Part shown: positions 54,304 to 63,650 of the stretch, piece by piece | Layout: every line of letters starts with the position of its first letter | How positions within the stretch are numbered: the first letter of the stretch is position 1 | Origin: Herbinix sp. | GTDB taxonomy: Bacteria; Bacillota; Clostridia; Lachnospirales; Lachnospiraceae | DNA length: 64,000 bases | Assembly: GCA_029238935.1 (NCBI GenBank) | Contig: JAQZBN010000026.1 | Coordinates: 1 to 64,000, forward strand | Direction: 5' to 3' | Translations under genes and position numbers: made by a program | The notes under the pieces: model-generated | What the model was told of the DNA's origin: nothing | The model's database searches: none | The model's input: only the letters and a program-made list of their open reading frames with translations

Positions 54304-54322
54304 AATGCAAATGAATTGCAAT
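54304..54322 (+). promoter_or_regulatory. Candidate metal-regulator operator over the znu start site
   Basis: TGCAAATGAATTGCA is a 5-5-5 inverted repeat centred at the expected transcription start, extended by AA/TT at its ends. By position it could bind a Zur-type repressor, but it is not a clear match to the Bacillus Zur consensus. Confidence 0.45.
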
Positions 54323-54445
54323 TAGAATAGTTAATGACTGATTATTGTAATTTTTGTAGGTATATCAATCACTAATTTATTTGAGAAGGAGAAATCATTA
54401 GAACCAGAAAAGAATACGGTTAAAGTAGTAACTTCATTCTATCCC

Positions 54446-55270
54446 ATGTATATAGCAGCACTTAATGTTCTTGATAGCAGTGACGAGATTGAAGTTGAGA
54501 ATCTCACAACTTCGGCAACGGGCTGTCTTCACGACTATACCATCACTACAGAGGATATGAAGAAGCTGGCTGACGCGGATGTGTTTATCATCAATGGCGG
54601 TGATATGGAGAGCTTTCTAAGTGATATTGTTAAGAATTATCCGGATTTATATGTCATCAATGCCAGTGAGGGGATTAGCTTATTATCTGAAAGAGAGGAA
54701 ACTGCTGAAAATACCAGTGGTTTAGGAGATACCGAAGATGAAGCGAATGCTCATGTATGGTTAAATCCATTGCTTTATCAAGCGCAAATTGAAAATATTA
54801 AAAATGGTATACTTGAATATTTAAAACAAGAAGACAAAGATGAAAGTAACTTGGTTACTTTAATCAATAATAATACAGAAACATATCTTTCAAAAGTAAA
54901 GAGTATTGATATCCGTTTGGATGAAGAGCTTCAAGGAATAAAAAAAGAAGGAGTTGTCATTTTTCATGATGCCTTTGCGTATTTGGCAGATCGTATTGGA
55001 TTGCCGGTTTATCATACTGTGGAGATTGAATCGGACACTGCGCTAAATGCATCTGAAATAGCGGATATTATAAAATTGGTGCAGGATGGTAAGGTAAAGT
55101 TATTATTTACAGAACTGCAATATAGCGATACGATAGCGAATCGAATAGAGGAAGAAACCGATGCAAAGGTTTACATCATAGATTCAGGTGTTACCGGTGA
55201 TGGTTCTAAGGATTCGTATCTGAAAGCAATGGAACACAACCTGAGCGTATTGAAGGATGCTCTTAAATAA
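54446..55270 (+). CDS. znuA: Zinc-type ABC transporter substrate-binding protein (5' end irregular)
   Basis: This is a ZnuA/AdcA-type metal-binding protein. The metal ligands are present: His of CLHDYTIT, His of AHVWLNP, His of IFHDAFAYL, and an acidic residue near the end (IDSGVTGDG). ATG 54446 lies inside the first conserved strand (VVTSFYPMYIAA). The same frame is open upstream to a stop at 54335-54337 and encodes a hydrophobic, signal-like stretch (IIVIFVGISITNL) but no ATG, GTG or TTG, and the lipobox Cys is missing. Either a non-standard start is used or the 5' end is mutated. The promoter and partner genes are intact. znuC follows after 125 bp. Confidence 0.78.
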   Translation: MYIAALNVLDSSDEIEVENLTTSATGCLHDYTITTEDMKKLADADVFIINGGDMESFLSDIVKNYPDLYVINASEGISLLSEREETAENTSGLGDTEDEANAHVWLNPLLYQAQIENIKNGILEYLKQEDKDESNLVTLINNNTETYLSKVKSIDIRLDEELQGIKKEGVVIFHDAFAYLADRIGLPVYHTVEIESDTALNASEIADIIKLVQDGKVKLLFTELQYSDTIANRIEEETDAKVYIIDSGVTGDGSKDSYLKAMEHNLSVLKDALK

Positions 55271-55395
55271 GAATGGAATCGTATTGATTGCATAAATCAA
55301 TATGTAATTCTAGAAGAAGTCACAGTACGAGATAAAAATAAGATCATAGTAATCGTAGGTTAAGTTCGTGGCTTTGGAGTGTAATCGGAGGGGTA

Positions 55396-56175
55396 ATGAT
55401 GACAAGAGTTTCAACCAAGGTTCCAAGAAAACGTAATTACACTAATTGTTCAGAAAAGGAAGCTGCTTGTGGTCTTCATTGTATACAGGCCAAGGATATT
55501 ACAGTAAGAGATGGTTCTCATATTATTCTGGATAAGATTAATTTGCATATTCATTGCGGAAAAATATCTGTGATCATAGGAAAGAATGGAGCAGGGAAGT
55601 CAACATTAATTAAAGCAATATTGGGTGAACGAAAGCATGAAGGTACCATAGAGTTTACTGATATGAAGCAGAACAGTATGCCTGCGTTAAAGATCGGCTA
55701 TGTTCCTCAGCATTTGAACATAGAAAGAAATACTCCGGTTAGTGTATATGATTTATTTGCAGGATATATTTCGAATGCACCTGTATTTTTTCGCAAAAGT
55801 AGTAAGGTGTATCAAAGAGTTAAAGAGCAATTACAAATTTTTGAAGCGCAGGATTTAATCGATAAACGAGTTTGTGATTTGTCCGGTGGTGAATTACAGA
55901 GAGTTTTATTATCCGTTGCGATCACTCCGGTACCAAATCTATTGTTATTGGATGAACCGGTATCCGGAATTGATCATAATGGAATGGAACTCTTCTATAA
56001 AAATATAGGTAAGCTAAAACAAAATTATGATCTCGCTATGATAATCGTTTCCCATGATTTTGAATTTGTAAAAAAGTATGCAGATCATGTTATCCTGCTA
56101 GAAAAAACAATCTTAAGGGAAGGTACTCCGGAGGAAGTGTTATCGAGTGATGAATTTCGCAGGATATTCGGATAG
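55396..56175 (+). CDS. znuC: Zinc-type ABC transporter ATPase
   Basis: The 259-residue ATPase has Walker A GKNGAGKST, signature LSGGELQRVLLSVA, Walker B LLLLDEPVSGID and switch IIVSHD. An N-terminal extension of about 35 residues with Cys and His (NCSEKEAACGLHC) precedes the usual ABC start, which is unusual. It is 16 bp upstream of the permease gene, and a CGGAGGGG site precedes two adjacent in-frame ATGs (55396, 55399). Confidence 0.92.
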   Translation: MMTRVSTKVPRKRNYTNCSEKEAACGLHCIQAKDITVRDGSHIILDKINLHIHCGKISVIIGKNGAGKSTLIKAILGERKHEGTIEFTDMKQNSMPALKIGYVPQHLNIERNTPVSVYDLFAGYISNAPVFFRKSSKVYQRVKEQLQIFEAQDLIDKRVCDLSGGELQRVLLSVAITPVPNLLLLDEPVSGIDHNGMELFYKNIGKLKQNYDLAMIIVSHDFEFVKKYADHVILLEKTILREGTPEEVLSSDEFRRIFG

Positions 56176-56191
56176 AGGGTGGGAATAACAT

Positions 56192-57034
56192 ATGGATACA
56201 GTATATAAGATAATCGAAACAATTCTGCCGTTTTCGTGGATGCAATATGATTTTATGAAGAATGCGTTACTTGCCATTGTTATCATAACTCCTCTGTTCG
56301 GAGTATTGGGTACGATGATAGTGAACAATCGTATGGCATTCTTTTCTGATGCGTTGGGTCATTCCGCGCTTACCGGTATCGCAATCGGAATTCTATTTGG
56401 AATATCTGATACCAATGTAACAATGTTGGTATTTGCTATTCTATTTGCATATCTATTAAATAAAATTAAAAGAAGAAAAACTGTTTCTACGGATACTGTA
56501 ATTTCAGTTTTTTCATCCTTCAGTATGGCGATTGGCTTAGTGATCTTGTCAAGAGGGGGCTCCTTCTCTAAATATTCAAGTCTTTTGGTCGGTGATATAC
56601 TAAGTATCACATCAAGGGAAATCATATATTTAATGTTGATACTTATCATGACAATGGTGTTTTGGATCATTGGATTTAACAAACTTAGCTCAGTGAGCAT
56701 CAATGAATCTTTGGCACGGAGTAAAAACATTAATTGTAGCTTAGTAGAAGACATTTTTAGTGTTATTATTGCAATTATTGTTATGTTTACAATCAAGTGG
56801 GTAGGTATCTTAATCATTAATGCTTTACTTATATTACCGGCAGCAGCAAGCAGGAATATCGCGTCCAATATGAGAGAATATCATCTATATTCTGTTATTA
56901 TCTCTATCTTTTCCGGAATAACTGGCTTAATTATCTCCTATTATGGAAATACTGCAACAGGACCAACCATCGTTATTATAGCTGCGATATGCTTTTTCCT
57001 GACCTATTTTTCAAGGCTGTTACGTAGAAACTAA
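56192..57034 (+). CDS. znuB: Zinc-type ABC transporter permease
   Basis: The 280-residue permease of the ABC-3 family has about eight hydrophobic helices, with RMAFFSDALGHSALTGIAIG and LLILPAAASRNIASNM as family markers. With znuA and znuC it forms a metal uptake system; zinc is more likely than manganese from the overall type, but this is not certain. Confidence 0.92.
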   Translation: MDTVYKIIETILPFSWMQYDFMKNALLAIVIITPLFGVLGTMIVNNRMAFFSDALGHSALTGIAIGILFGISDTNVTMLVFAILFAYLLNKIKRRKTVSTDTVISVFSSFSMAIGLVILSRGGSFSKYSSLLVGDILSITSREIIYLMLILIMTMVFWIIGFNKLSSVSINESLARSKNINCSLVEDIFSVIIAIIVMFTIKWVGILIINALLILPAAASRNIASNMREYHLYSVIISIFSGITGLIISYYGNTATGPTIVIIAAICFFLTYFSRLLRRN

Positions 57035-57108
57035 GAGATATAAAAATAATCTTTTCTTTTTTGTAGTAACATATTATAATGAAAATAAGTACTGCATGGG
57101 AGGAGCAA

Positions 57109-58236
57109 ATGAAGGATTCCAGATTTCATATCTATATTAAAATATTACTTAATTTTATGATTGCAGTTTTTTGGGCTTTGGTGATTCTGTTTTTAATACC
57201 CAAATTACTTCGTTTCTTCATGCCATTTGTCATAGGTTGGATTGTATCTATGATTGCAAATCCATTAGTTCGATTTTTAGAGAAGAAAGTTAAACTATTA
57301 AGAAAGCACAGCTCTGCCATCATCATCGTTGCAGTAGTTGCAGCTATTGTCGGAGTATTCTATTTACTCATTTATCTATTGGTAAACGAAATAATTGATT
57401 TAATTGATCATCTTCCTGAACTGGTTGAAGGGGTACAGATACAATTACAAGAAGTTTCCAATAGGTTGAGTATCATATCAAAATCATTACCTTTTAATAT
57501 TCAATCAACAATCGATAATTTAGTGGTTAAGATGGATGATTACATCTCAAACTTTGTTAAAAATATGGAGCCGCCAACCTTCAGTACAGCAAGCAATTTT
57601 GCTAAAAATATCGCAGAAGGTTTTCTTATGGTGATTATTACAATCTTATCGGCCTATTTCTTTATTGCAGGAAGAGAGGAAATGATTGTAAAAGTAAATA
57701 AGTATATACCTAAGATGGCTAAGAAAAGCTACTATATGATTGTACAGAATTTTAAGACAGCCTTCGGTGGTTATTTTAAAGCGCAATTTAAGATAATGAT
57801 TTTAATCATTGCGATTATGTTTATTGGATTTGAAATTCTGAGGATCGATTATTCCTTCCTATTAGCGAGTGGTATTGCGTTTCTGGATTTCCTGCCGTTC
57901 TTTGGAACAGGAGCTGTTCTGTGGCCTTGGGCATTGTTTGATATGATTGCTGGTAATTATATGAGAGCCATTGGATTAGTAGTGATTTACCTGATCTGTC
58001 AGATATTAAAGCAGCTGCTTCAGCCGAAGATGGTAGGAGATAGTATAGGCATCAGTCCTTTTACCACCTTGATATTTATGTTTATAGGATATCGTTTTTA
58101 TGGTGTATTAGGAATGATATTTGGAATTCCTGTTGGTATGGTTCTTGTAAATCTATATCTGATTGGTATGTTTGACCGAATATTAAAAGGATTTCAAATA
58201 ATTATACATGATATTAACGAATTTAGAAAATATTAA
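57109..58236 (+). CDS. AI-2E family (YtvI-like) membrane protein
   Basis: The 375-residue protein has about seven or eight hydrophobic helices with the family pattern: two N-terminal helices (FMPFVIGWIVSMIANPLV), a long soluble middle and a C-terminal block (FLDFLPFFGTGAVLWPWAL; QPKMVGDSIGISPFTTLIFMFIGYR). These proteins are linked to export of small molecules, to Na+/H+ exchange or, for YtvI, to sporulation; the function here is open. ATG 57109 follows GGGAGGAG and is preferred over 57079. Confidence 0.85.
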   Translation: MKDSRFHIYIKILLNFMIAVFWALVILFLIPKLLRFFMPFVIGWIVSMIANPLVRFLEKKVKLLRKHSSAIIIVAVVAAIVGVFYLLIYLLVNEIIDLIDHLPELVEGVQIQLQEVSNRLSIISKSLPFNIQSTIDNLVVKMDDYISNFVKNMEPPTFSTASNFAKNIAEGFLMVIITILSAYFFIAGREEMIVKVNKYIPKMAKKSYYMIVQNFKTAFGGYFKAQFKIMILIIAIMFIGFEILRIDYSFLLASGIAFLDFLPFFGTGAVLWPWALFDMIAGNYMRAIGLVVIYLICQILKQLLQPKMVGDSIGISPFTTLIFMFIGYRFYGVLGMIFGIPVGMVLVNLYLIGMFDRILKGFQIIIHDINEFRKY

Positions 58237-58344
58237 CTTTTAATGTAAATAATCCTAAAGTTCCATATACAAAATAATAAAATAGTGTTAATATAACCTA
58301 TAAGCGTAAAACATACGAAAGAACATAACAAGGGGATTTGTTGT

Positions 58345-59139
58345 ATGAAAGGGAACAGAATTGAATTGGGAATGGAAGCAGTAATCACTGCGGACGAGAT
58401 TAAGATGATATTAGAACGATATCATATAGGGAAAAAACCTCTGGCTAAGTTACTTGGATGGGGGGAGACCACCATCATTCGGTATATGGAAGGGGATATT
58501 CCTACGAATGAATACTCTCATAAACTAAAAGCAATTTTAGAAGATCCGGAATACTATTATGATATTCTTATGAATCGGAAAGAAAGCTTAACAGGAGTTG
58601 CATTCAAAAAGAGCAAGAGAGCAGTATTATCCAAGATTATGTGCTCTAAGATTTATGTGGTAACCTATTATTTAGCTAACAAATGCGATGCTGATATATG
58701 TGCAAGCTATTTACAGTATTTGTTGTATTATATCCAGGCTTTTTCATTGGCATTCTATGATAAGGAGATGTTCCAGGAAGAATGCGGCATTAACCTGAAT
58801 AATATGCCTTATCAAAAATTATATAACAGTATGAAATGTTGCGGTATTAAAACATTGGATGCCTGTGATGAATATCTGAATGAAGAAGAAAAAGAGTTGA
58901 TTGATTCCATTGATGATTGCTTTTCATGGTATGGACCTAAAGCATTACGAGCATTGACTGCTTATGAGAAATCTATGTTAAAAATTTCACGAGATAAGAA
59001 TAATAACAAGATTATTTCGAAGGATACAATCAAAGCTTACTTCAAAGATGTACTAACACAATATGGAATTAATGAGATTAAAGATATCGCAAAGTATCCA
59101 GATCAAAGGATCCATGAACTTAGAGAAATGAGTCTATAA
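58345..59139 (+). CDS. Xre-HTH and Panacea (DUF4065/SocA-like) domain protein
   Basis: The 264-residue protein has an N-terminal helix-turn-helix (ADEIKMILERYHIGKKPLAKLL; ETTIIRYMEGDIPT, about 16-55) and a C-terminal part with the Panacea/DUF4065 pattern (VVTYYLANKCDADICASYLQ, then LLYYIQAFSLAFYDKEMF, about 104-145). Panacea proteins are often antitoxins paired with varied toxins. No toxin-like gene is next to it: the 108 bp upstream and 224 bp downstream hold no credible ORF. It may be an orphan antitoxin or a repurposed regulator. The domain call is by eye. Confidence 0.68.
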   Translation: MKGNRIELGMEAVITADEIKMILERYHIGKKPLAKLLGWGETTIIRYMEGDIPTNEYSHKLKAILEDPEYYYDILMNRKESLTGVAFKKSKRAVLSKIMCSKIYVVTYYLANKCDADICASYLQYLLYYIQAFSLAFYDKEMFQEECGINLNNMPYQKLYNSMKCCGIKTLDACDEYLNEEEKELIDSIDDCFSWYGPKALRALTAYEKSMLKISRDKNNNKIISKDTIKAYFKDVLTQYGINEIKDIAKYPDQRIHELREMSL

Positions 59140-59363
59140 CTTTATCTAAGATTGTTAATTAATTGACATAGTATTAATATTTACCAAATATCGATAGACA
59201 AATATGAGACAATAGTAACCTGCAGATAACTATGCTAGGAAAAGTTAGTGCACTAATTTACTTTATTAAATCTCGTAATGAATGATTGAGCAGTATGAAA
59301 TAATCAATAAATAATACGATGTAAAAGAAAAGAGCAGATACGCTTCGCTAATTAATTGATATC

Positions 59364-61196
59364 TTATTTATTCTGACTATTTCTCTTTTCCCTCATTCTT
59401 AGGGTAGGGTCTAGAGTTTTCTTTCGAATACGTAAATTAACCGGAGTAACCTCCAATAATTCATCAGTATCAATAAATTCTAGTGCTTGTTCAAGACTTA
59501 ATATCTTAGGCGGTGATAATTTCAGAGAGTCATCGGAGCCGGAAGCACGAGTGTTTGTTAATTGCTTACGTTTACAAACATTAACCTCAATATCCTCTGC
59601 TTTACCATTTTGGCCTACAATCATACCGGAGTATACTTTAACACCAGCACCGATAAATAAAATACCACGTTCCTGTGCATTGAATAAACCATAGGTAACA
59701 CTTTCGCCGGACTCAAAGGCAATTAAGCTTCCTTGTTTGCGATACTGGATATCACCTTTATAAGGGTCATAACCGTCAAATAAGGTATTGATGATACCAT
59801 TACCTTTGGTATCGGTTAAGAACTCACCACGATAACCAATTAAACCTCTGGCTGGAATGGAAAATTCCATACGGGTATATCCGGTACCGGATGCAGTCAT
59901 ACCGATTAATTCACCTTTTCTCTGGCCGAGCTTGTCTATTACGACGCCAACAAATTCTTCCGGAACATCGATCATTGTATGCTCCATCGGTTCTAGTTTT
60001 TTGTCATTTTCATCATATTTATAAAGAACTTCCGCTTTACTTACAGAGAATTCATAACCTTCTCTACGCATATTTTCTATTAATACGGAAAGATGAAGCT
60101 CACCACGTCCGGATACTTTAAAGCTTTCTGTTGTATCAGTTTCTTCTACACGAAGGCTGACATCGGTATTTAATTCACGCATCAGACGTTCTCTTAAATG
60201 TCTTGAGGTTACAAACTTTCCTTCGGTACCAGCCAGTGGACTGTCATTTACGTTAAAATACATGGCAATCGTAGGTTCAGAAATCTTCTGAAAAGGAATT
60301 GCATTTGGCTTTTCAGGAGAACAGATCGTATCACCGATGTGAATGTCAGCAATTCCGGAGATCGCTACGATGGCTCCGATGGTAGCTTCTGAAACATCAA
60401 CTTTTTTCAGACCATCAAATTCATAGAGCTTACTAATCTTAACCTTGACAAATTTATCCGGTTCATGGGCATTTACCAGGACGGCGTCCTGATTTACTTT
60501 GATTGTACCATTGTCTACTTTACCAATACCAATTCTACCAACATATTCATTATAATCGATGGTACTGATTAGAACTTGAGTGCTTTCATTTGGATCACCT
60601 TCAGGAGCTGGTATATAATTGATAATAGTTTCAAAGAGGGGTTTCATATCAACTGGCTCCTCTTTGATATCAAGGACTGCAACACCAGACTTAGCGGAAG
60701 CAAATACAAATGGACAGTCAAGCTGTTTTTCATCAGCATTTAATTCAATAAATAACTCCAATACTTCATCTATAACTTCGGTAGGTCTTGCTTCAGGGCG
60801 ATCAATTTTATTAATACATACAATAACAGGTAAATCCAACTCTAATGCTTTTTTTAATACAAACTTTGTCTGTGGCATTGGTCCTTCGAAAGCATCGACT
60901 ACCAGGACAACACCATTTACCATCTTAAGTACTCGTTCTACCTCGCCGCCGAAATCAGCATGGCCAGGAGTGTCTATAATATTAATCTTTATTCCGTCAT
61001 AATGAACCGCAGTATTTTTTGATAAGATGGTGATTCCTCTTTCGCGTTCTAGGTCATTGGAATCCATTACTCGCTCAACAACATTTTGGTTGGACCGGAA
61101 TACACCGCTTTGCTTTAATAACTCATCAACCAGAGTGGTTTTACCATGGTCTACATGGGCTATAATGGCGATGTTTCTTATATCCTCTCTTTTCAT
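59364..61196 (-). CDS. typA: Ribosome-associated GTPase TypA/BipA
   Basis: TypA is a translational GTPase related to EF-G that helps ribosome assembly and stress adaptation. The 610-residue protein has G1 AHVDHGKTTL, G2 RGITILSKN, G3 DTPGHADF, G4 NKIDRP, and the BipA-specific C-terminal domain (ARGLIGYRGEFLTDTKGNGI; NVCKRKQLTNTRASGSDD). All GTPase motifs are intact. The AAGGGAATT site is a little far from the ATG. It is monocistronic. Confidence 0.97.
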   Translation of the reverse strand: MKREDIRNIAIIAHVDHGKTTLVDELLKQSGVFRSNQNVVERVMDSNDLERERGITILSKNTAVHYDGIKINIIDTPGHADFGGEVERVLKMVNGVVLVVDAFEGPMPQTKFVLKKALELDLPVIVCINKIDRPEARPTEVIDEVLELFIELNADEKQLDCPFVFASAKSGVAVLDIKEEPVDMKPLFETIINYIPAPEGDPNESTQVLISTIDYNEYVGRIGIGKVDNGTIKVNQDAVLVNAHEPDKFVKVKISKLYEFDGLKKVDVSEATIGAIVAISGIADIHIGDTICSPEKPNAIPFQKISEPTIAMYFNVNDSPLAGTEGKFVTSRHLRERLMRELNTDVSLRVEETDTTESFKVSGRGELHLSVLIENMRREGYEFSVSKAEVLYKYDENDKKLEPMEHTMIDVPEEFVGVVIDKLGQRKGELIGMTASGTGYTRMEFSIPARGLIGYRGEFLTDTKGNGIINTLFDGYDPYKGDIQYRKQGSLIAFESGESVTYGLFNAQERGILFIGAGVKVYSGMIVGQNGKAEDIEVNVCKRKQLTNTRASGSDDSLKLSPPKILSLEQALEFIDTDELLEVTPVNLRIRKKTLDPTLRMREKRNSQNK

Positions 61197-61510
61197 TTAT
61201 ATAAATTCCCTTCTTTCTCGGACTTTAATCCGTATCTATCCATAACTTTTACATTGTAGCATAGGATATAATATAAAATCAACGGAGGATGAAGAAAAAA
61301 TACATAAAAAATTTCAATATATTTGTATAAAGTAACAAAAATTGGATATTTTTATAATATATGAATTTTTTTACTTCTAAAATATGGAAATTAGCATATA
61401 TTTAATCATAGGTGAATGAAAGCTGTTTTTGACTAAACAGAGAATTTTACCCCACATTTTAGAGCAGATTGACGTAAAAGAAGCGTCAAGAGAGAAGGGA
61501 GAGGTACGAT
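61197..61510. other. Divergent intergenic region between typA and the SSB-like gene
   Basis: About 310 bp of AT-rich DNA. Only a short hairpin TTGACG/CGTCAA (61469-61489) next to the ribosome site of the SSB-like gene was seen; no clear promoter pair for that gene was found. Confidence 0.4.
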
Positions 61511-62143
61511 ATGACAGATAAAGTATTTGATAACAATCAAGTAAGTATTGCAGGAGAGGTGATCAGTGATTTCACGTTCAGTCATGATGTATTTGGAGAG
61601 GGATTCTATGTATTAGAGGTGGTTGTAAGCCGTCTAAGTAATTCCTATGATATGATACCAGTTATGGTTTCAGAACGTCTCATTGATGTAAAGGCTGATT
61701 ATAAAGGTAAATTTGTAGAGGTATTGGGACAATTCAGGTCGTATAACCGACATGAGGAGAGTAAAAATAAATTAGTGTTATCTGTTTTTGCACGAGAAAT
61801 TAAAATATGCGATGAGTTATCCGAAAATGCTAAGCCAAATCATATATTCTTAGATGGTTTTGTATGTAAACCTCCGATTTATCGTAAAACACCGTTGGGA
61901 AGAGAGATTGCTGATGTCTTATTAGCAGTAAACCGTCCATATGGAAAATCGGACTATATTCCTTGTATTTGCTGGGGACGTAACGCCAGATTCGCAGAAA
62001 GCTTTACCGTAGGCGGCCATGTCCAGATTTGGGGTAGAATTCAGAGCCGCGAATATCAGAAAAAGGTAACGGATGCTGATTTTGAAAAGAGAGTCGCTTA
62101 TGAAGTTTCGGTAAGTAAGCTGGAGTATTTAGAGGAATATTAA
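61511..62143 (+). CDS. Tandem OB-fold single-stranded DNA-binding-like protein
   Basis: The 210-residue protein reads as two OB folds in one chain: the first at about 8-100 (NQVSIAGEVISDFTFSHDVFGEGFYVLEVVVSR), the second at about 110-205 (NHIFLDGFVCKPPIYRKTPLGREIADVLLAVNR, CICWGRNARFAESFTVGGHVQIWGRIQSREY). The second has the SSB-like GRIQSREYQ end. It lacks the acidic DDDIPF tail of housekeeping SSB, so it is probably an accessory SSB-like protein known from Lachnospiraceae. A GAGAAGGGAGAGG site precedes the ATG. Confidence 0.82.
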   Translation: MTDKVFDNNQVSIAGEVISDFTFSHDVFGEGFYVLEVVVSRLSNSYDMIPVMVSERLIDVKADYKGKFVEVLGQFRSYNRHEESKNKLVLSVFAREIKICDELSENAKPNHIFLDGFVCKPPIYRKTPLGREIADVLLAVNRPYGKSDYIPCICWGRNARFAESFTVGGHVQIWGRIQSREYQKKVTDADFEKRVAYEVSVSKLEYLEEY

Positions 62144-62194
62144 AAAGATTAGAATAGTTCTTTGAACATAGTATTTTTGAAACTGTGATATTTT

Positions 62195-62253
62195 ATTCAA
62201 GTGTCATGACGGAGCAGATCATCCCTTGGTCTGTTTCCTCAGGATACTTGAAT
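62195..62253 (+). terminator. Terminator after the SSB-like gene
   Basis: ATTCAAGT pairs with ACTTGAAT around an inner GGAGCAGATC/GGTCTGTTTCC stem, followed by TTTTTCAT. Confidence 0.75.
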
Positions 62254-62293
62254 TTTTCATGTTATAGAACCATGAATCCTTCATTTTTGTCTA

Positions 62294-62322
62294 TTGACAA
62301 GCATTTTATCTAATGATAAGAT
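62294..62322 (+). promoter_or_regulatory. Promoter of the dapA leader
   Basis: TTGACA (62294-62299), 17-bp spacer, TAAGAT (62317-62322); transcription would start about 30 nt before the lysine aptamer. Confidence 0.75.
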
Positions 62323-62356
62323 AAGACTACGAATTTGAGTGAAAAACAATATAACT

Positions 62357-62610
62357 TATGGTAGAGGTGCATTGCTTATCAGTAGGCAGCGGGATATGAC
62401 AGACATAGATGAACGCAGCCGAAAGGAAACAATGCCGAAGTGATAATAATTCTGTATTATTATTGCTGGTCATACGGTAAAGAACTCTATGACTGTCATC
62501 AAGAAATTGATGGAGCGCTGCCTAAAGAATGTTTTACTGTTTACAAGCATTTTTATTATATGCTATCTAGCAGATATTCTTTAGCGTCGACTCTGTAGTC
62601 GACTTTTTTT
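62357..62610 (+). ncRNA. Lysine riboswitch (L box) with terminator
   Basis: The aptamer has the conserved blocks in order: GGTAGAGGTGC (62360 region), AGTAGG, CCGAAAGG, GCCGAAG, GCTGG, ACTGTCAT, and GATGGAGCGCTGCC closing P1 (about 62524). A terminator follows: GTCGAC (62585-62590) pairs with GTCGAC (62597-62602) and is followed by a run of T. Lysine binding should favour termination and lower dapA expression. Confidence 0.95.
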
Positions 62611-62696
62611 ACGTATTCCAACAGTCAGGATGTACAACTTAACATAAGAAAATCGTATGGTAACCTATTCATATTTCATTTTGGAGGTGTCTGAAC

Positions 62697-63590
62697 ATGG
62701 CAATTTTTAAGGGAGCAGGCGTAGCAATTGTTACACCATTTACAGAGAATATGGAAGTTGATTATGAGAAGCTTGGTGAAATCATAGAATATCAGATAGC
62801 AAATGGTACGGACAGTATTATCATCTGCGGAACAACCGGTGAAGCTTCTACGTTAAGTCACGAAGAACATTTAGAATGTATCAAATATACAGTGGAAAAA
62901 GTAAATAAACGTATTCCTGTAATCGCAGGAACGGGATCGAATTCAACAGAAACTGCTATTTATCTCTCAAAGGAAGCAGAGAGTTACGGAGCAGACGGTC
63001 TTTTATTAGTTACCCCTTATTACAATAAAGCAACACAAAAGGGATTGATTGCTCATTTTACTGCTGTAGCAAATTCGGTAAATCTACCTATTATATTATA
63101 TAATGTTCCGGGAAGAACAGGATGTAATATCCTACCACAAACATTGGCAACGCTGGTAAAAGAGGTTGATAATATTGTAGGTGTAAAAGAAGCCAGCGGT
63201 AACATTGCTCAGATCGCTGAGATTATGCAATTAACCGGTGGAAATATTGATTTGTATTCCGGTTGTGATGAGATGATTGTCCCCGTTCTTTCCCTGGGTG
63301 GTTCCGGAGTTATTAGTGTATTATCTAATATTGCACCAAAGCAGACCCACGATATAGTTGAAAAATATCTGGAAGGTGATACAAAGGGAAGTTTGTCATT
63401 ACAATTAGAATACCTTCCGGTCATTAATGCACTGTTCTGTGAGGTTAATCCTATTCCGATTAAGAAAGCAATGAATTTAATGGGCTTTGGGGTAGGACCT
63501 TTAAGAATGCCACTCACTGAGATGGAACCTGCTAATGCAGACCGTTTATGGAAGGCATTAAAGGATAGTGGATTGGATAAAATAAACTAA
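62697..63590 (+). CDS. dapA: 4-hydroxy-tetrahydrodipicolinate synthase
   Basis: DapA condenses pyruvate with aspartate semialdehyde, the first step specific to lysine and diaminopimelate synthesis. The 297-residue protein has CGTTGEASTLSHEEH, the Tyr motif LLVTPYYNK, YNVPGRTGCNI and the Schiff-base lysine of VGVKEASGN. A GGAGGTG site precedes the ATG. It is under the lysine riboswitch and is followed 60 bp later by dapB. Confidence 0.97.
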   Translation: MAIFKGAGVAIVTPFTENMEVDYEKLGEIIEYQIANGTDSIIICGTTGEASTLSHEEHLECIKYTVEKVNKRIPVIAGTGSNSTETAIYLSKEAESYGADGLLLVTPYYNKATQKGLIAHFTAVANSVNLPIILYNVPGRTGCNILPQTLATLVKEVDNIVGVKEASGNIAQIAEIMQLTGGNIDLYSGCDEMIVPVLSLGGSGVISVLSNIAPKQTHDIVEKYLEGDTKGSLSLQLEYLPVINALFCEVNPIPIKKAMNLMGFGVGPLRMPLTEMEPANADRLWKALKDSGLDKIN

Positions 63591-63650
63591 TGTATTAACT
63601 AGATTGGCGATAGAATATGTTTTTAAGAGCAGTTAATAAGGAGGAAGCAT

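Noticed and set aside
56359-56868. 169-codon ORF on the - strand
   Set aside because: Antisense to znuB; hydrophobic codons read in reverse give an artefactual hydrophobic ORF.
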